From NCBI RefSeq assembly GCF_041261445.1, contig NZ_JBGCCU010000014.1, positions 222,350-286,349 of the forward strand: 64,000 nucleotides of DNA, read 5' to 3'. Below, in pieces: positions 51,989 through 59,387 of the stretch. This DNA is from Catenulispora sp. EB89. Lineage in GTDB: Bacteria; Actinomycetota; Actinomycetes; Streptomycetales; Catenulisporaceae. The notes beneath the pieces are model-generated. The model was not told the DNA's origin, did not search any database, and saw only the letters and a list, made by a program, of their open reading frames with translations. The position numbers and the translations under genes are program-made. Position 1 is the first letter of the stretch, and every line of letters begins with the position of its first letter.

Positions 51989-52377
51989 TAGATGCCGCCC
52001 AACGTGGCGTCGTCAGCTCCAATGGGAGCATCGCCCTCGACAGTCCAGAGGCACGCCGATGCCTCTTGGCTCAGCCGCTCGACCATGATTTGAAACAGGA
52101 TGGGGTGAGCCGACAGATGCTCATAGGAGGGCACGATCACCGCTCTGGCCTCGACTCGCTGAATCTCGGCGATCAGTTCCTCGAACGTGGAATGATCCCC
52201 TGACACGTACTCGTAGAAGGTGCGCTCGTAGCTGAACCCCTCGGCTCTAGCGAGGTGCTTCATGCGCTGCTCGGCTTGCTGTATGTCGTCCTCGGACGAA
52301 CCGTCCTCGATGCGCACGTAGCCGTAGATCAGAGGCTTCACGGTGATCTCCACAGGTGTGGATGGCAGGACTGACAA
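51988..52377 (-). CDS. resolvase-fold protein lacking catalytic residues
   Basis: A 129-aa protein with the N-terminal resolvase fold: PLIYGYVRIEDGSSEDDIQQ aligns with the YVRVS motif of serine recombinases, but Glu replaces the nucleophilic Ser. The later segment ARAVIVPSYEHLSAHPILFQ has lost the Asp-Arg of the canonical DRLSR. It ends without a DNA-binding domain. It is thus unlikely to recombine DNA and may be a regulatory or dimerising relative. Confidence 0.75.
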   Translation of the reverse strand: MSVLPSTPVEITVKPLIYGYVRIEDGSSEDDIQQAEQRMKHLARAEGFSYERTFYEYVSGDHSTFEELIAEIQRVEARAVIVPSYEHLSAHPILFQIMVERLSQEASACLWTVEGDAPIGADDATLGGI

Positions 52378-52739
52378 CGGAGGCGGGTCACGTCGCCAGT
52401 CCTGCCGGTCTTAGGACGCCCTCTCTAAAGGGCGAGATTGTGTTCAGCGAGAACGGCCAACTCACAGGGGAAGTCGGAACCGCACGCTGCACACTGGTCG
52501 TGATCGCTTCAGTGCTCCGTGATGACTTCGGCCGCGAGGGAGTGAAGCGCCTCGACTACGCTGCTGGCCGCGTCATCCTTGGTGGTTTCGGCTATCACGG
52601 CGACACCTCGCTCACTGCGAAGAGGCTCAGCAAGTGGTCGCGGATGAGACCAGCCGATTGCTCAGGTGGCCGCTGGTTACAGTTCACGAGAAGCACCTCA
52701 AAGCCCGCCGCCACCAGGCGTTCGGTGGCCTCCTCGTAG
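52362..52739 (+). CDS. possible plus-strand ORF overlapping dTMP kinase end
   Basis: From the ATG at 52362 the first 80 codons show reasonable G/C third positions and a protein-like sequence (ARCTLVVIASVLRDDFGREG, VKRLDYAAGRVILGGFGYHG). The last 45 codons run antisense through the kinase gene and look like a shadow. It may be a real short gene whose end overlaps, or chance. Confidence 0.3.
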   Translation: MAGLTTEAGHVASPAGLRTPSLKGEIVFSENGQLTGEVGTARCTLVVIASVLRDDFGREGVKRLDYAAGRVILGGFGYHGDTSLTAKRLSKWSRMRPADCSGGRWLQFTRSTSKPAATRRSVASS

Positions 52740-53242
52740 AAGCGCACTTCATCGTGCGAACTTCCGGGCTGGAGCTGGAAGCGGTTATGAGCGCCACGCT
52801 CGTGCAGTCGCTCGGAGACGATCCACGGGTCAGCCTGGAGGATCACAGCGAGGTCGGGACGATCTGCCTCGGCGTTGAGTTGCCAGAGAAACGCCGGTTC
52901 TACGGCGTCGAAGCGCTGCATGACCAAGCCTGAGGGGATGTACCGGTCACTCAACACGATGCGCCCGGCCCGCATATTCGGCCGGATCTCGGTCTCGACG
53001 TGGTGGTACCGATCCGCCGTGTACAAGCACGCGAGCGTGTGACCCGTAGTGGTCTCGGTCAACTCCCGACACAGCTTGCCGATAGGGCCATCACTTGGCT
53101 CCTGCGTGACGTGAACGTCTTTGCCACCGGCGACGAGCAGTTGCGCTAGGTGATTGACGATCGTCGTCTTGCCTGCGCCGCTCGGGCCGTCAATGCTGAC
53201 GAACAACCCGCGACGAGGTTCAGAAGAGGGTCGGTACTTCAT
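52595..53242 (-). CDS. thymidylate kinase-like protein
   Basis: A 215-aa P-loop nucleoside monophosphate kinase. FVSIDGPSGAGKTTIVNHLA holds the P-loop (residues 19-26), GRIVLSDRYIPSGLVMQRF the DR(Y) motif, and SERLHERGAHNRFQ the LID region. Size and motifs fit dTMP kinase, but housekeeping tmk would not be expected on an element, so the substrate may be a modified or signalling nucleotide. Its start overlaps the exonuclease gene by 23 bp; last gene of the radical SAM operon. Confidence 0.85.
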   Translation of the reverse strand: MKYRPSSEPRRGLFVSIDGPSGAGKTTIVNHLAQLLVAGGKDVHVTQEPSDGPIGKLCRELTETTTGHTLACLYTADRYHHVETEIRPNMRAGRIVLSDRYIPSGLVMQRFDAVEPAFLWQLNAEADRPDLAVILQADPWIVSERLHERGAHNRFQLQPGSSHDEVRFYEEATERLVAAGFEVLLVNCNQRPPEQSAGLIRDHLLSLFAVSEVSP

Positions 53243-53807
53243 CGTCGCCCCCTCCCGCTACTTGGCGGAGTTCATCGAGCGAACCCGCACGGGCGACAAG
53301 TGCCGCGAACAACCCGGCGGTGACAAGCGCGTCATGCGTTGCCCGATGAGGGCCGAGGCCATCAGGCAGGCCGGCGCCGAACCCTAAAGCGTCCACCAAA
53401 GCGCCGAGCTTGTAACTTGAGTGGCCAGGCATCAGGCGACGGGCGAGCTTGAGTGTGTCGAACACCTCGGGACAGTGCCAGTCAGGAAGCTGGCGACGCA
53501 GGACGCTAACGTCAACGTGGGCGTTGTGCGCCACGATGGCGTCAGCATCAAGCATGCTGAGAACGTCGTCGCGGTACTCGGCGAATGGTGGAAGGTCGGC
53601 CACGTCGTCGTTACGGATGCCATGAATGGCCGTCTCCATGTATTTGATGGGCTCTCCGGGCCTGACCATCCAGCACACCGGGTCATCGATGACGCCCCCG
53701 ATAATCGGCACGATAGCCAGCTCGACCAGCTCGGGTGGCTGCTGGCCGTTGCCCTCCACGTCCACGACGACGTAGGTGAGGCTCTTCCAATCAGTCACCT
53801 TGCTCAC
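53220..53807 (-). CDS. DEDDh 3'-5' exonuclease (DnaQ/RNase T-like)
   Basis: A 195-aa protein with the four-acidic-residue exonuclease pattern: TYVVVDVEGNG (Asp and Glu of motif I, residues 16 and 18), ADAIVAHNAHVDVSVLRRQL (motif II), and GPHRATHDALVTAGL (motif III His-Asp). It should degrade single-stranded DNA or RNA, or short oligonucleotides, from the 3' end. The GTG at 53807 overlaps the radical SAM stop and has GGAAGG close upstream; a start at 53849 is possible. The middle gene of a three-gene overlapping operon. Confidence 0.85.
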   Translation of the reverse strand: MSKVTDWKSLTYVVVDVEGNGQQPPELVELAIVPIIGGVIDDPVCWMVRPGEPIKYMETAIHGIRNDDVADLPPFAEYRDDVLSMLDADAIVAHNAHVDVSVLRRQLPDWHCPEVFDTLKLARRLMPGHSSYKLGALVDALGFGAGLPDGLGPHRATHDALVTAGLFAALVARAGSLDELRQVAGGGDDEVPTLF

Positions 53808-54948
53808 GACCCTTCCACCCGATATCGGCGCGACCATGCCGACCGACATGATGCGGATGTGCGGCGTCGTGAACCTGGAAGCCGAGCGTGTGTTGCAGGT
53901 AGTAGCGCGGTTGCTCGCTGACGAGTCCGGACACCACGGCCGCGCGAGCGGTGATGTCCTTGACCACGAGGTCGCGCGCCTCCGGCAAGACCTCGGCGAC
54001 TTCCCACAACTGCTCCACCGTTGGCACCTGGTGAGCCTCGGCGCAGCGACGGAGCTGACTCAGCGGACAGATGTCACAGAGTTCCCGGATGCCGTAGTGG
54101 CCGTTGTAGTCGGGAAGGGCATGCGCATAGGCCACGGCGCAGGATGTCTTGCGGAACAACGCCTCCGAGGTGGCGAAGGTCGCAAGAACCCGCCGTTCCA
54201 ACGTTTCGGGTACGATTTTCCGTCGCGCCGTGTCCTCGTAGGGCTCCGGCAGCCCGTTTTGCTTGTAGTACTCGGCGATCTGGTCACGGTAGAACAGGCC
54301 AGTAAACACGGTGGCGTCCGCGACCTGGCTCAGGTGAAACGCCTCATCGAGATGTTCCGGTGAGTCGTTGAGCCCTGGCACGAGCGGACGCCAGTAGAGG
54401 ATCGTCCGGTACTTCCGACGCTCCGGTGTACTCATGAGCTTCAGCGAGTCGGCCGCCACCGATGACGGGAAGGGTTCTATCCTCTCGTCGTCGATGCCTG
54501 AATACGTGAAGAGCAGCGTCACCTTGAGACGCACCAGGTTGTTGAGGCGGGCGATGTCCTCGGGCTGCATTCGGTGCCTGGTGATGACGAGCACGTGGTT
54601 AGTCAGCCCACGCTTGTCGAGGTCGTTCAAGACGGCGAAGGTGTGCGGCCGGACTGCCGGGAGGAACGGGTCGGTTGCCCGGTTGAAAAGCTGGATCGGC
54701 GTCACATGCGCCTGGAAGTACCGGTGATTGACCAGTTCTTCCACTGCTTGGGCGTCGGTCATGAGGGCGCGGGGCTGACGCTGACCCCAGAGCTCGTAGA
54801 TATGGCGGATGCAGTACGCACAGTCCAGCGTGCACCCCTGGATGTGGTTGAGGCTGAGCCCTGACTTGCGGTACTCCACGACATCGCGGGCGCGCTCGGG
54901 CAAACGTTCGATTTGTTCCCTGCTCAGCAGGGGAACGATGGTGGCCAC
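53791..54948 (-). CDS. radical SAM enzyme (SPL-like)
   Basis: A 385-aa protein with the 4Fe-4S/SAM motif CTLDCAYCIRH (C39, C43, C46). The following region (QLFNRATDPFLPAVRPHTFA, VLVITRHRMQPEDIARLNNL) and the overall TIM-barrel layout resemble spore photoproduct lyase-type proteins. Extra cysteines at CDICPLSQLRRC may hold an auxiliary cluster. The GTG at 54948 has GGGAG 8 nt upstream and is chosen over one 78 bp earlier. Substrate unknown; the kinase and exonuclease downstream suggest a nucleotide or nucleic acid. A 12-bp motif shared with the XRE operon is about 100 bp upstream. Confidence 0.85.
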   Translation of the reverse strand: MATIVPLLSREQIERLPERARDVVEYRKSGLSLNHIQGCTLDCAYCIRHIYELWGQRQPRALMTDAQAVEELVNHRYFQAHVTPIQLFNRATDPFLPAVRPHTFAVLNDLDKRGLTNHVLVITRHRMQPEDIARLNNLVRLKVTLLFTYSGIDDERIEPFPSSVAADSLKLMSTPERRKYRTILYWRPLVPGLNDSPEHLDEAFHLSQVADATVFTGLFYRDQIAEYYKQNGLPEPYEDTARRKIVPETLERRVLATFATSEALFRKTSCAVAYAHALPDYNGHYGIRELCDICPLSQLRRCAEAHQVPTVEQLWEVAEVLPEARDLVVKDITARAAVVSGLVSEQPRYYLQHTLGFQVHDAAHPHHVGRHGRADIGWKGREQGD

Positions 54949-55046
54949 CTGGATTTCTCCCAGCTCACTCGGTCGAAGGACGCAGATATAGGCGTCCCTC
55001 GGCGAGACTAGAGCGCTGGCGGGCACGTGGATAGAAAGTTTCTCGG

Positions 55047-55058
55047 CATTTCTAGCAA
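55047..55058 (-). promoter_or_regulatory. shared 12-bp motif upstream of radical SAM operon
   Basis: On the minus strand TTGCTAGAAATG, flanked by GGC/GCC to form a loose dyad. The identical 12-mer occurs at 56713-56724 in front of the XRE/DUF6879 operon. Likely bound by the XRE protein encoded between the two sites. Confidence 0.6.
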
Positions 55059-55086
55059 CGCCACGAAAGAGTGAGGTGGCGCGAAA

Positions 55087-56004
55087 TCAGTCGCTACCCT
55101 CTGACTCCTCGGGAGCAAGATCCTCGATCACTCTATTGATGATCGCCCGCGCGCTCCGGCCATAGCTGGCGACCGCCGCGAGCGACTCAAAGATGCCGCT
55201 GTACAGGGAAATCTCTTGCGGCTGAGCAAGGTTCAGCTCCGCTGAGAAGGTCTCGACCATCACGCGGTCGTGGTCGAGAATCCAGAAGCCGTGAGCCGGT
55301 GCGACCACATACGCGGTCTCGAACCCGATGATCCCGAGCTTCACATTCGGCAGCGACGTCAGCGAGACGAGTCGATCCAACTGACCGATCATCACCTCTG
55401 GCGGACAGAGCCGGTATCTGAGCGCTGCCTCGGTGAGAACGAGGTGGAACCGCTTGTCAGGCCGGTACAGGATCTCTTGCCGCTGCACCCGCGCAGCTAC
55501 AGCCTCGTTGATGTCGTTGCGCACCTTGAAGACAGTGATGCTCTGGGCAAAGCGATACCGCGCGTACTCGGCTGTCTGGAGAAGCCCAGGGATAAAGGTG
55601 GACTCGAACGCTCGGAAGAGCCGTGTACGCGCGTCCAGTTCGGCGATCTCTTGTTGGTGCGGCTTCAGACCCGTCTTGAGCTGCCGCTGCCACTCCGCGT
55701 GCTGGACTTCGAGTGTGTGCAGCGAGGCAAGCAAGGCTTCGGTTTCGCCCTCGCTGCCAGTTGCCCCCGTCCAACTACGGATATCGTCATCGGTCGGTGT
55801 CTGTCGGCCGTTCTCCAGTTTGGAGACCTTGGATGGTGGCCATGACAAAGACTCCGCGAGCTGCCTGCCGCTTAGTCCTGCGGCAGAGCGGAGCTCACGG
55901 AGTCGTTTGCCCAGCGCATCACGTGCCTCATGCACGTTGGTGGCACCGGTCGTTCTATTCGGTGGCAAAGTCGTCCCGTCGTACGGCGCGGTGCCAGGCG
56001 GCAT
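55087..56004 (-). CDS. XRE regulator with DUF5753 (Scr1/WhiJ-like)
   Basis: A 305-aa protein. The HTH is LGKRLRELRSAAGLSGRQLA followed by LSWPPSKVSKLENGRQTPTD. The C-terminal DUF5753 ligand/partner domain contains LFRAFESTFIPGLLQTAEYA and the conserved VLTEAALRYRL. Proteins of this type in streptomycetes work with small acidic partners in developmental control. An alternative GTG start lies at 55935. It overlaps the DUF6879 gene upstream and probably binds the TTGCTAGAAATG motif. Confidence 0.9.
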   Translation of the reverse strand: MPPGTAPYDGTTLPPNRTTGATNVHEARDALGKRLRELRSAAGLSGRQLAESLSWPPSKVSKLENGRQTPTDDDIRSWTGATGSEGETEALLASLHTLEVQHAEWQRQLKTGLKPHQQEIAELDARTRLFRAFESTFIPGLLQTAEYARYRFAQSITVFKVRNDINEAVAARVQRQEILYRPDKRFHLVLTEAALRYRLCPPEVMIGQLDRLVSLTSLPNVKLGIIGFETAYVVAPAHGFWILDHDRVMVETFSAELNLAQPQEISLYSGIFESLAAVASYGRSARAIINRVIEDLAPEESEGSD

Positions 56005-56473
56005 CTCGCCAGTAGTTGTGTTGCACGATCACGGCGGGGTCTTCGATGAGTTCACCGCCCAAGAAGTTCTCGTCGTCATCGAACCGCATCCGCACCAGTT
56101 TGGACGAGTCGAACAACCAGTAGTCGTAGTCCGGGAGGCCGGCTGCGGCTTGACGGGTGAGGTACCGGATGTCTTCCCCGGCGTCGTTGGTGTACTTCGA
56201 GCAGAACACACCGAAACGGCTGTAGTCGGTGAGCGGCACCGTCACTACTCGGACGCGCATGAAGCGGCGGCCTTCGGCCGACGCCTGCTGAATCATCGTC
56301 AGCCAGTTCTGGAACCAGCCCATTTCAACCGGCTCGCCCGCGACGAACTGACGCAGGGCCTCCGACTCGTTGGCGGACTTGTAATGGTCGCGCGTCTCCA
56401 GTCGAAAGGCGCTGTGCTCGAAGTCGCGGAAGAGCTGGCCGAACTCTGGGCCGGGCTCGATGATCCGGCTCAG
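55955..56473 (-). CDS. DUF6879 family protein, CTG start
   Basis: The frame opens with CTG at 56473, overlapping the previous stop (CTGA) and preceded by GGAGGAGG 4 nt away. This gives 172 aa starting LSRIIEPGPEFGQLFRDFEH, with SAFRLETRDHYKSANESEAL and FVAGEPVEMGWFQNW, the usual N-terminus of this family. The first ATG lies 50 codons in and would truncate the domain. The C-terminal part includes RRFMRVRVVTVPLTDYSRF and DYDYWLFDSSKLVRMRFDDD. It is the regular partner of DUF5753 XRE proteins. Confidence 0.85.
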   Translation of the reverse strand: MSRIIEPGPEFGQLFRDFEHSAFRLETRDHYKSANESEALRQFVAGEPVEMGWFQNWLTMIQQASAEGRRFMRVRVVTVPLTDYSRFGVFCSKYTNDAGEDIRYLTRQAAAGLPDYDYWLFDSSKLVRMRFDDDENFLGGELIEDPAVIVQHNYWRDAAWHRAVRRDDFATE

Positions 56474-56700
56474 TTGCCCTCCTCCATGTACCGGAGCGCG
56501 TACATCTTGAGCACGTCTTCCGGGATCTCGATCAGGGTCTCGTGGTCGGGCACGTCACCGATGTCGGCGAGCGCCTGGGAGTCGGTGACCTTCCACCCCT
56601 GCGCGATGAACGTCACGCGGTCGGTGCGGTCGGTCGCGAACAGGGTAGGCGACTGGCCTTCCTGCGAGTTGGGATCTTTGCCGAGGAACCGAGCACGCAT
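56470..56700 (-). CDS. small protein of XRE operon, 76 aa
   Basis: GGAGG lies 6 nt before the ATG. It starts MRARFLGKDPNSQEGQSPTL and contains RVTFIAQGWKVTDSQALADI, ending in an acidic helix (EIPEDVLKMYALRYMEEGN). Small proteins of this kind regularly precede DUF6879 genes. First gene of the operon, 13 bp from the shared motif. Confidence 0.8.
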   Translation of the reverse strand: MRARFLGKDPNSQEGQSPTLFATDRTDRVTFIAQGWKVTDSQALADIGDVPDHETLIEIPEDVLKMYALRYMEEGN

Positions 56701-56712
56701 GGCGCCCCTCCA

Positions 56713-56724
56713 TTGCTAGAAATG
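56713..56724 (+). promoter_or_regulatory. shared 12-bp motif upstream of XRE operon
   Basis: TTGCTAGAAATG on the plus strand, 13 bp before the first gene of the XRE operon (which runs on the minus strand). Same 12-mer as at 55047-55058, in the opposite orientation relative to its operon. So close to the start, binding would block initiation. Confidence 0.6.
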
Positions 56725-56873
56725 TGGCGAACCGTTCTCGGTCATGATGAGGCGACGGTGCGACAGCGTCAAGGAAGGGGGATGTGACCAGGCAACTCTA
56801 AGAAGAGAACACGTGCTCGGATGGTCATCGGAACCAATGGCCCCCGCGCCTGGTCAGCGGACGAGTAGGGTCG

Positions 56874-57491
56874 TCACGAAGGGTGCGGCGTCGGGGGAGT
56901 TCGACTAACATCGTTATCTGACAGGGGCGCACACGAGGCGTCAGGCACCTCTGTGACCAGCCGAAACGCGCGGAACGCGTCAGTCAGTCTGGGTGTAGTC
57001 CACAGCGCATTGAGGCCGCTCGGATTGGGCAACACCCACAGCCCGGTCTCGCCGACCACGCGATCCTGCCGCCCCACCACGGCCTTCGGCGCGTCGAACG
57101 CGATCCGGTACGCCCCGATCCCCACGACCGCCAGCCACCGCGGCCGGAACTGCTCGACCTTCGCCCGCAGCACCTCGCCGCCGGCGCGGTACTCCTCGGG
57201 GCGCAGCTCGGCGGCGCCGGCGGTGGCGCGCGCCACGACGTTGGTGATGCCCAGGCCCCAGCCGAGGAGCTGCTGCTGGTCGGCGGGGGCCAGCTGGCGC
57301 GGGGTGAAGCCGGAGCGGTGCAGCGTCGGCCAGAACCTGTTGCCGGGGCGGGCGAAGTGGTGGCCGGTCAGGGCCGAGAGCAGACCGGGGTTGATGCCGC
57401 AGAACAGGACGTCCAGGTCCGGGGCGATGACGTCGTCGAGCGTGCGGCCGGTGGCGGCGGCCAGGTCTTCGGGGGTGTGGCGGGCGGTCAT
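56874..57491 (-). CDS. mug: G/U mismatch-specific DNA glycosylase with element-supplied C-terminus
   Basis: A 205-aa uracil-DNA glycosylase superfamily protein that removes uracil or thymine opposite guanine. Motif 1 is VLFCGINPGLLSA (residues 29-40) and motif 2 LPNPSGLN (residues 154-161). The last about 44 residues (LWTTPRLTDAFRAFR, then VPDASCAPLSDND) lie beyond the right junction of the mobile element and are element-encoded. They mimic the normal LNAHYxLxxLAxAYxELR end seen displaced at 34954. The ATG at 57491 overlaps the TetR stop. Confidence 0.88.
   Translation of the reverse strand: MTARHTPEDLAAATGRTLDDVIAPDLDVLFCGINPGLLSALTGHHFARPGNRFWPTLHRSGFTPRQLAPADQQQLLGWGLGITNVVARATAGAAELRPEEYRAGGEVLRAKVEQFRPRWLAVVGIGAYRIAFDAPKAVVGRQDRVVGETGLWVLPNPSGLNALWTTPRLTDAFRAFRLVTEVPDASCAPLSDNDVSRTPPTPHPS
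57006..57017. other. attR, right junction within mug
   Basis: CGCATTGAGGCC, the minus-strand codons for Gly-Leu-Asn-Ala in the chimeric mug, aligning with CGCGTTCAGCCC at the left junction. The crossover must lie in or next to the shared bases. Confidence 0.75.
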
Positions 57492-58063
57492 GAGGCAGGC
57501 CGCAGTCCGTCGAGCAGGACCGTGAGGTAGGCCTCGACAAGGTCCTGCGACAGGGGCCGGGTGCGCGAGACGGCGTGCGTGGTCTCGGCGACGAGGGTGC
57601 TCAGGACTTCCGGATCGAGATCGGAGCGGATCGCGCCCTCGTGTCGCGCGCCGGCGATCATCTTCTTCACGGCCGCGACCAGGTCGGCGCGTAGCGCGGT
57701 GGTGGCCGGCAGGTCCAGGCCGTGGAGCTGGTCGCTGATCGCGTGGTGCGCCGACTGGAAGGCGATCAGTTCGCGGAGATAGGTGCGCAGAGACTCCTCC
57801 GCCGTCGTCTCGGCGAGCAGGTCGTGTGCCCGCCGGACGACCGGTTCGAGCAACCGGGAGACGGCGGCGTCCAGCAGCGCGTCCTTGCCGCCGAAGGCGC
57901 GCACGACCGTCGCGGCGCCGAGCCCGGCCTGCTTCGCGATGGCCTCGACGGTGAGCGTGGCATCCGGGCTGGCCAGCAGCGACATCGCGGCGTCCAGGGC
58001 GAGCTGGCGGTTGCGGACGGCGTCGGCGCGGCTTCGGCCGCCGGGTTCAGGGTGAGTTGACAA
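57488..58063 (-). CDS. TetR family regulator
   Basis: A 191-aa TetR protein. HTH: VRNRQLALDAAMSLLASPDA, LTVEAIAKQAGLGAATVVRA with FGGKDALLDAAVSRLL. The C-terminal domain matches regulators with a tetracyclin-R-like fold (LRTYLRELIAFQSAHHAISD). The start is TTG at 58063; no ATG or GTG occurs before the HTH. It is co-transcribed with mug (ATGA overlap) and divergent from an FAD monooxygenase gene that it probably controls. Confidence 0.9.
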   Translation of the reverse strand: MSTHPEPGGRSRADAVRNRQLALDAAMSLLASPDATLTVEAIAKQAGLGAATVVRAFGGKDALLDAAVSRLLEPVVRRAHDLLAETTAEESLRTYLRELIAFQSAHHAISDQLHGLDLPATTALRADLVAAVKKMIAGARHEGAIRSDLDPEVLSTLVAETTHAVSRTRPLSQDLVEAYLTVLLDGLRPAS

Positions 58064-58064
58064 C

Positions 58065-58080
58065 TGGAATGCTCATTCCA
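58065..58080. promoter_or_regulatory. 16-bp TetR operator candidate
   Basis: TGGAATG-CT-CATTCCA, perfect 7-bp arms with a 2-nt centre, directly at the TetR start and 60 bp before the monooxygenase ATG. Typical of a divergent TetR control region. Confidence 0.75.
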
Positions 58081-58140
58081 CATGCTAAATGGAGTGTACG
58101 TTTCAGATAAGCCTAGCGCGAGAAACCGCGAGGACCCTCG

Positions 58141-59316
58141 ATGAACGAGCAGATCCTGATCTCCGGCGCCGGCATCGCCGGCCTGACCTTGGCGCACTGG
58201 CTCACCCGGCACGGCTTCGAGCCGACCGTCGTCGAGCGCGCCCCGGCCTTGCGCGCCGGCGGCAACGGCGTGGACCTCCGCGGCCACGCCGCGGAGGTGG
58301 TCCGGCGCATGGGCCTCATGCCGCGGGTGCGCGAACTGGCCGCCGACGTGCGCGGCCTGAAGTTCGTGGACGCCGCCGACCGGGCCGTCGCCCGCATCGA
58401 CATGCGGGCGCTGGATCCCGACGGGGTGGAGATCATGCGCGGCGATCTGGTCGCGCTGCTGCATGAGACGACTGGCATACCGATCCTGTTCGGCGACTCC
58501 ATCCGCACCTTGGAACAGGACCGGGACGGAGTGGACGTCACGTTCGAGAAGGCTCCCGCGCGCCGCTTCGACCTGGTCGTCGGCGCCGACGGCATGCACT
58601 CGCACCTGCGACGGCTGGCCTTCGGGGCTCGGGAGGAGTTCATCCGGCACAAGGGCCACTACTTCGCCTTCGCCGACGCCGACAGCGCCCTCGGCGAGGA
58701 CCGCTGGGTCACGATGTTCAACACCCCGGGCCGCATGGCCGGGATCTATCGGTCGGGAAACCATGCGCAGGCCAAGGCGTACTTCGCCTTCCGCTCCGCC
58801 CCGCTGGACTACGACCACCGGGACCCGGCTGTGCAGAAGCGCCTCCTCGGCGACGCGTTCGCCGAGCAGACGTCCTGGCGGACCAGGGAACTGCTCGACG
58901 TCGCCCTGGCCGACCCCGACTTCTACTTCGACGCCTGCGCGCAGGTCCACATGCCGTCCTGGGCCACCGGCCGCGTCGCGCTGGTCGGCGATGCCGCCTG
59001 GTGCCCTTCCCCGGCCTCCGGCGCGGGTGCCGAGCTGGCCCTGATCGGCGCGTACCGGCTGGCCGGGGAGCTGGCCGCCGCGGGCCGCGACCACCAGGCG
59101 GCCTTCGACCGCTACGACACCGCCCTGCGGCCGCTGGTCGCCGCGAGGCAGCGGATCGGCATGAATCTCCGCCTCATGGTGCCCCGGACGCACGGGGGTC
59201 GATACGTTCGCAATGTTCTGGCTCACTTGCCGCTGATGAAAGCCGCGAGCGCGGTGGAGCGCCGGGTCCAGGGCGGGAGGGCCCGTCCGCTGCCGGAGTA
59301 CACAGTGGCTGGATAG
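58141..59316 (+). CDS. FAD-dependent monooxygenase
   Basis: A 391-aa aromatic hydroxylase-type flavoprotein. GxGxxG is ILISGAGIAGLTLAHWLTRH, the DG motif LVVGADGMHSHLRRLAFG, and the GD motif ALVGDAAWCPSPASGAGAEL. This is the UbiH/TetX-like group; the substrate is unknown. The ribosome site is GAGGA 6 nt upstream. Divergent from TetR with a clear operator between, so probably induced by its substrate or a drug. Confidence 0.93.
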   Translation: MNEQILISGAGIAGLTLAHWLTRHGFEPTVVERAPALRAGGNGVDLRGHAAEVVRRMGLMPRVRELAADVRGLKFVDAADRAVARIDMRALDPDGVEIMRGDLVALLHETTGIPILFGDSIRTLEQDRDGVDVTFEKAPARRFDLVVGADGMHSHLRRLAFGAREEFIRHKGHYFAFADADSALGEDRWVTMFNTPGRMAGIYRSGNHAQAKAYFAFRSAPLDYDHRDPAVQKRLLGDAFAEQTSWRTRELLDVALADPDFYFDACAQVHMPSWATGRVALVGDAAWCPSPASGAGAELALIGAYRLAGELAAAGRDHQAAFDRYDTALRPLVAARQRIGMNLRLMVPRTHGGRYVRNVLAHLPLMKAASAVERRVQGGRARPLPEYTVAG

Positions 59317-59387
59317 GAACGTGACCTCCCCGACGCCGCCCGCGCGCCACCGTGACTCGGCGCGCCTAGCGAGTCAGAATTCTGATT

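Larger units (their letters stand above)
35035..57017. mobile_element. integrated serine-recombinase element, about 22 kb, inserted in mug
   Basis: The left boundary lies in codons Gly-Leu-Asn-Ala at 35035-35046 and the right boundary in the corresponding codons at 57006-57017. Between them base composition is visibly lower in GC, and the genes are those of a mobilisable element: large serine integrase at the left end, ParA and partner, replication-relaxation protein, TraG/VirD4-like ATPase, TetR regulator, CHAP hydrolase and accessory cargo. The junctions share only short identity (CGC-TT-AG-CC pattern), as expected for serine integrases with very short cores. The exact crossover cannot be fixed. 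No autonomous replication gene or full secretion machinery is recognised. Confidence 0.88.
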
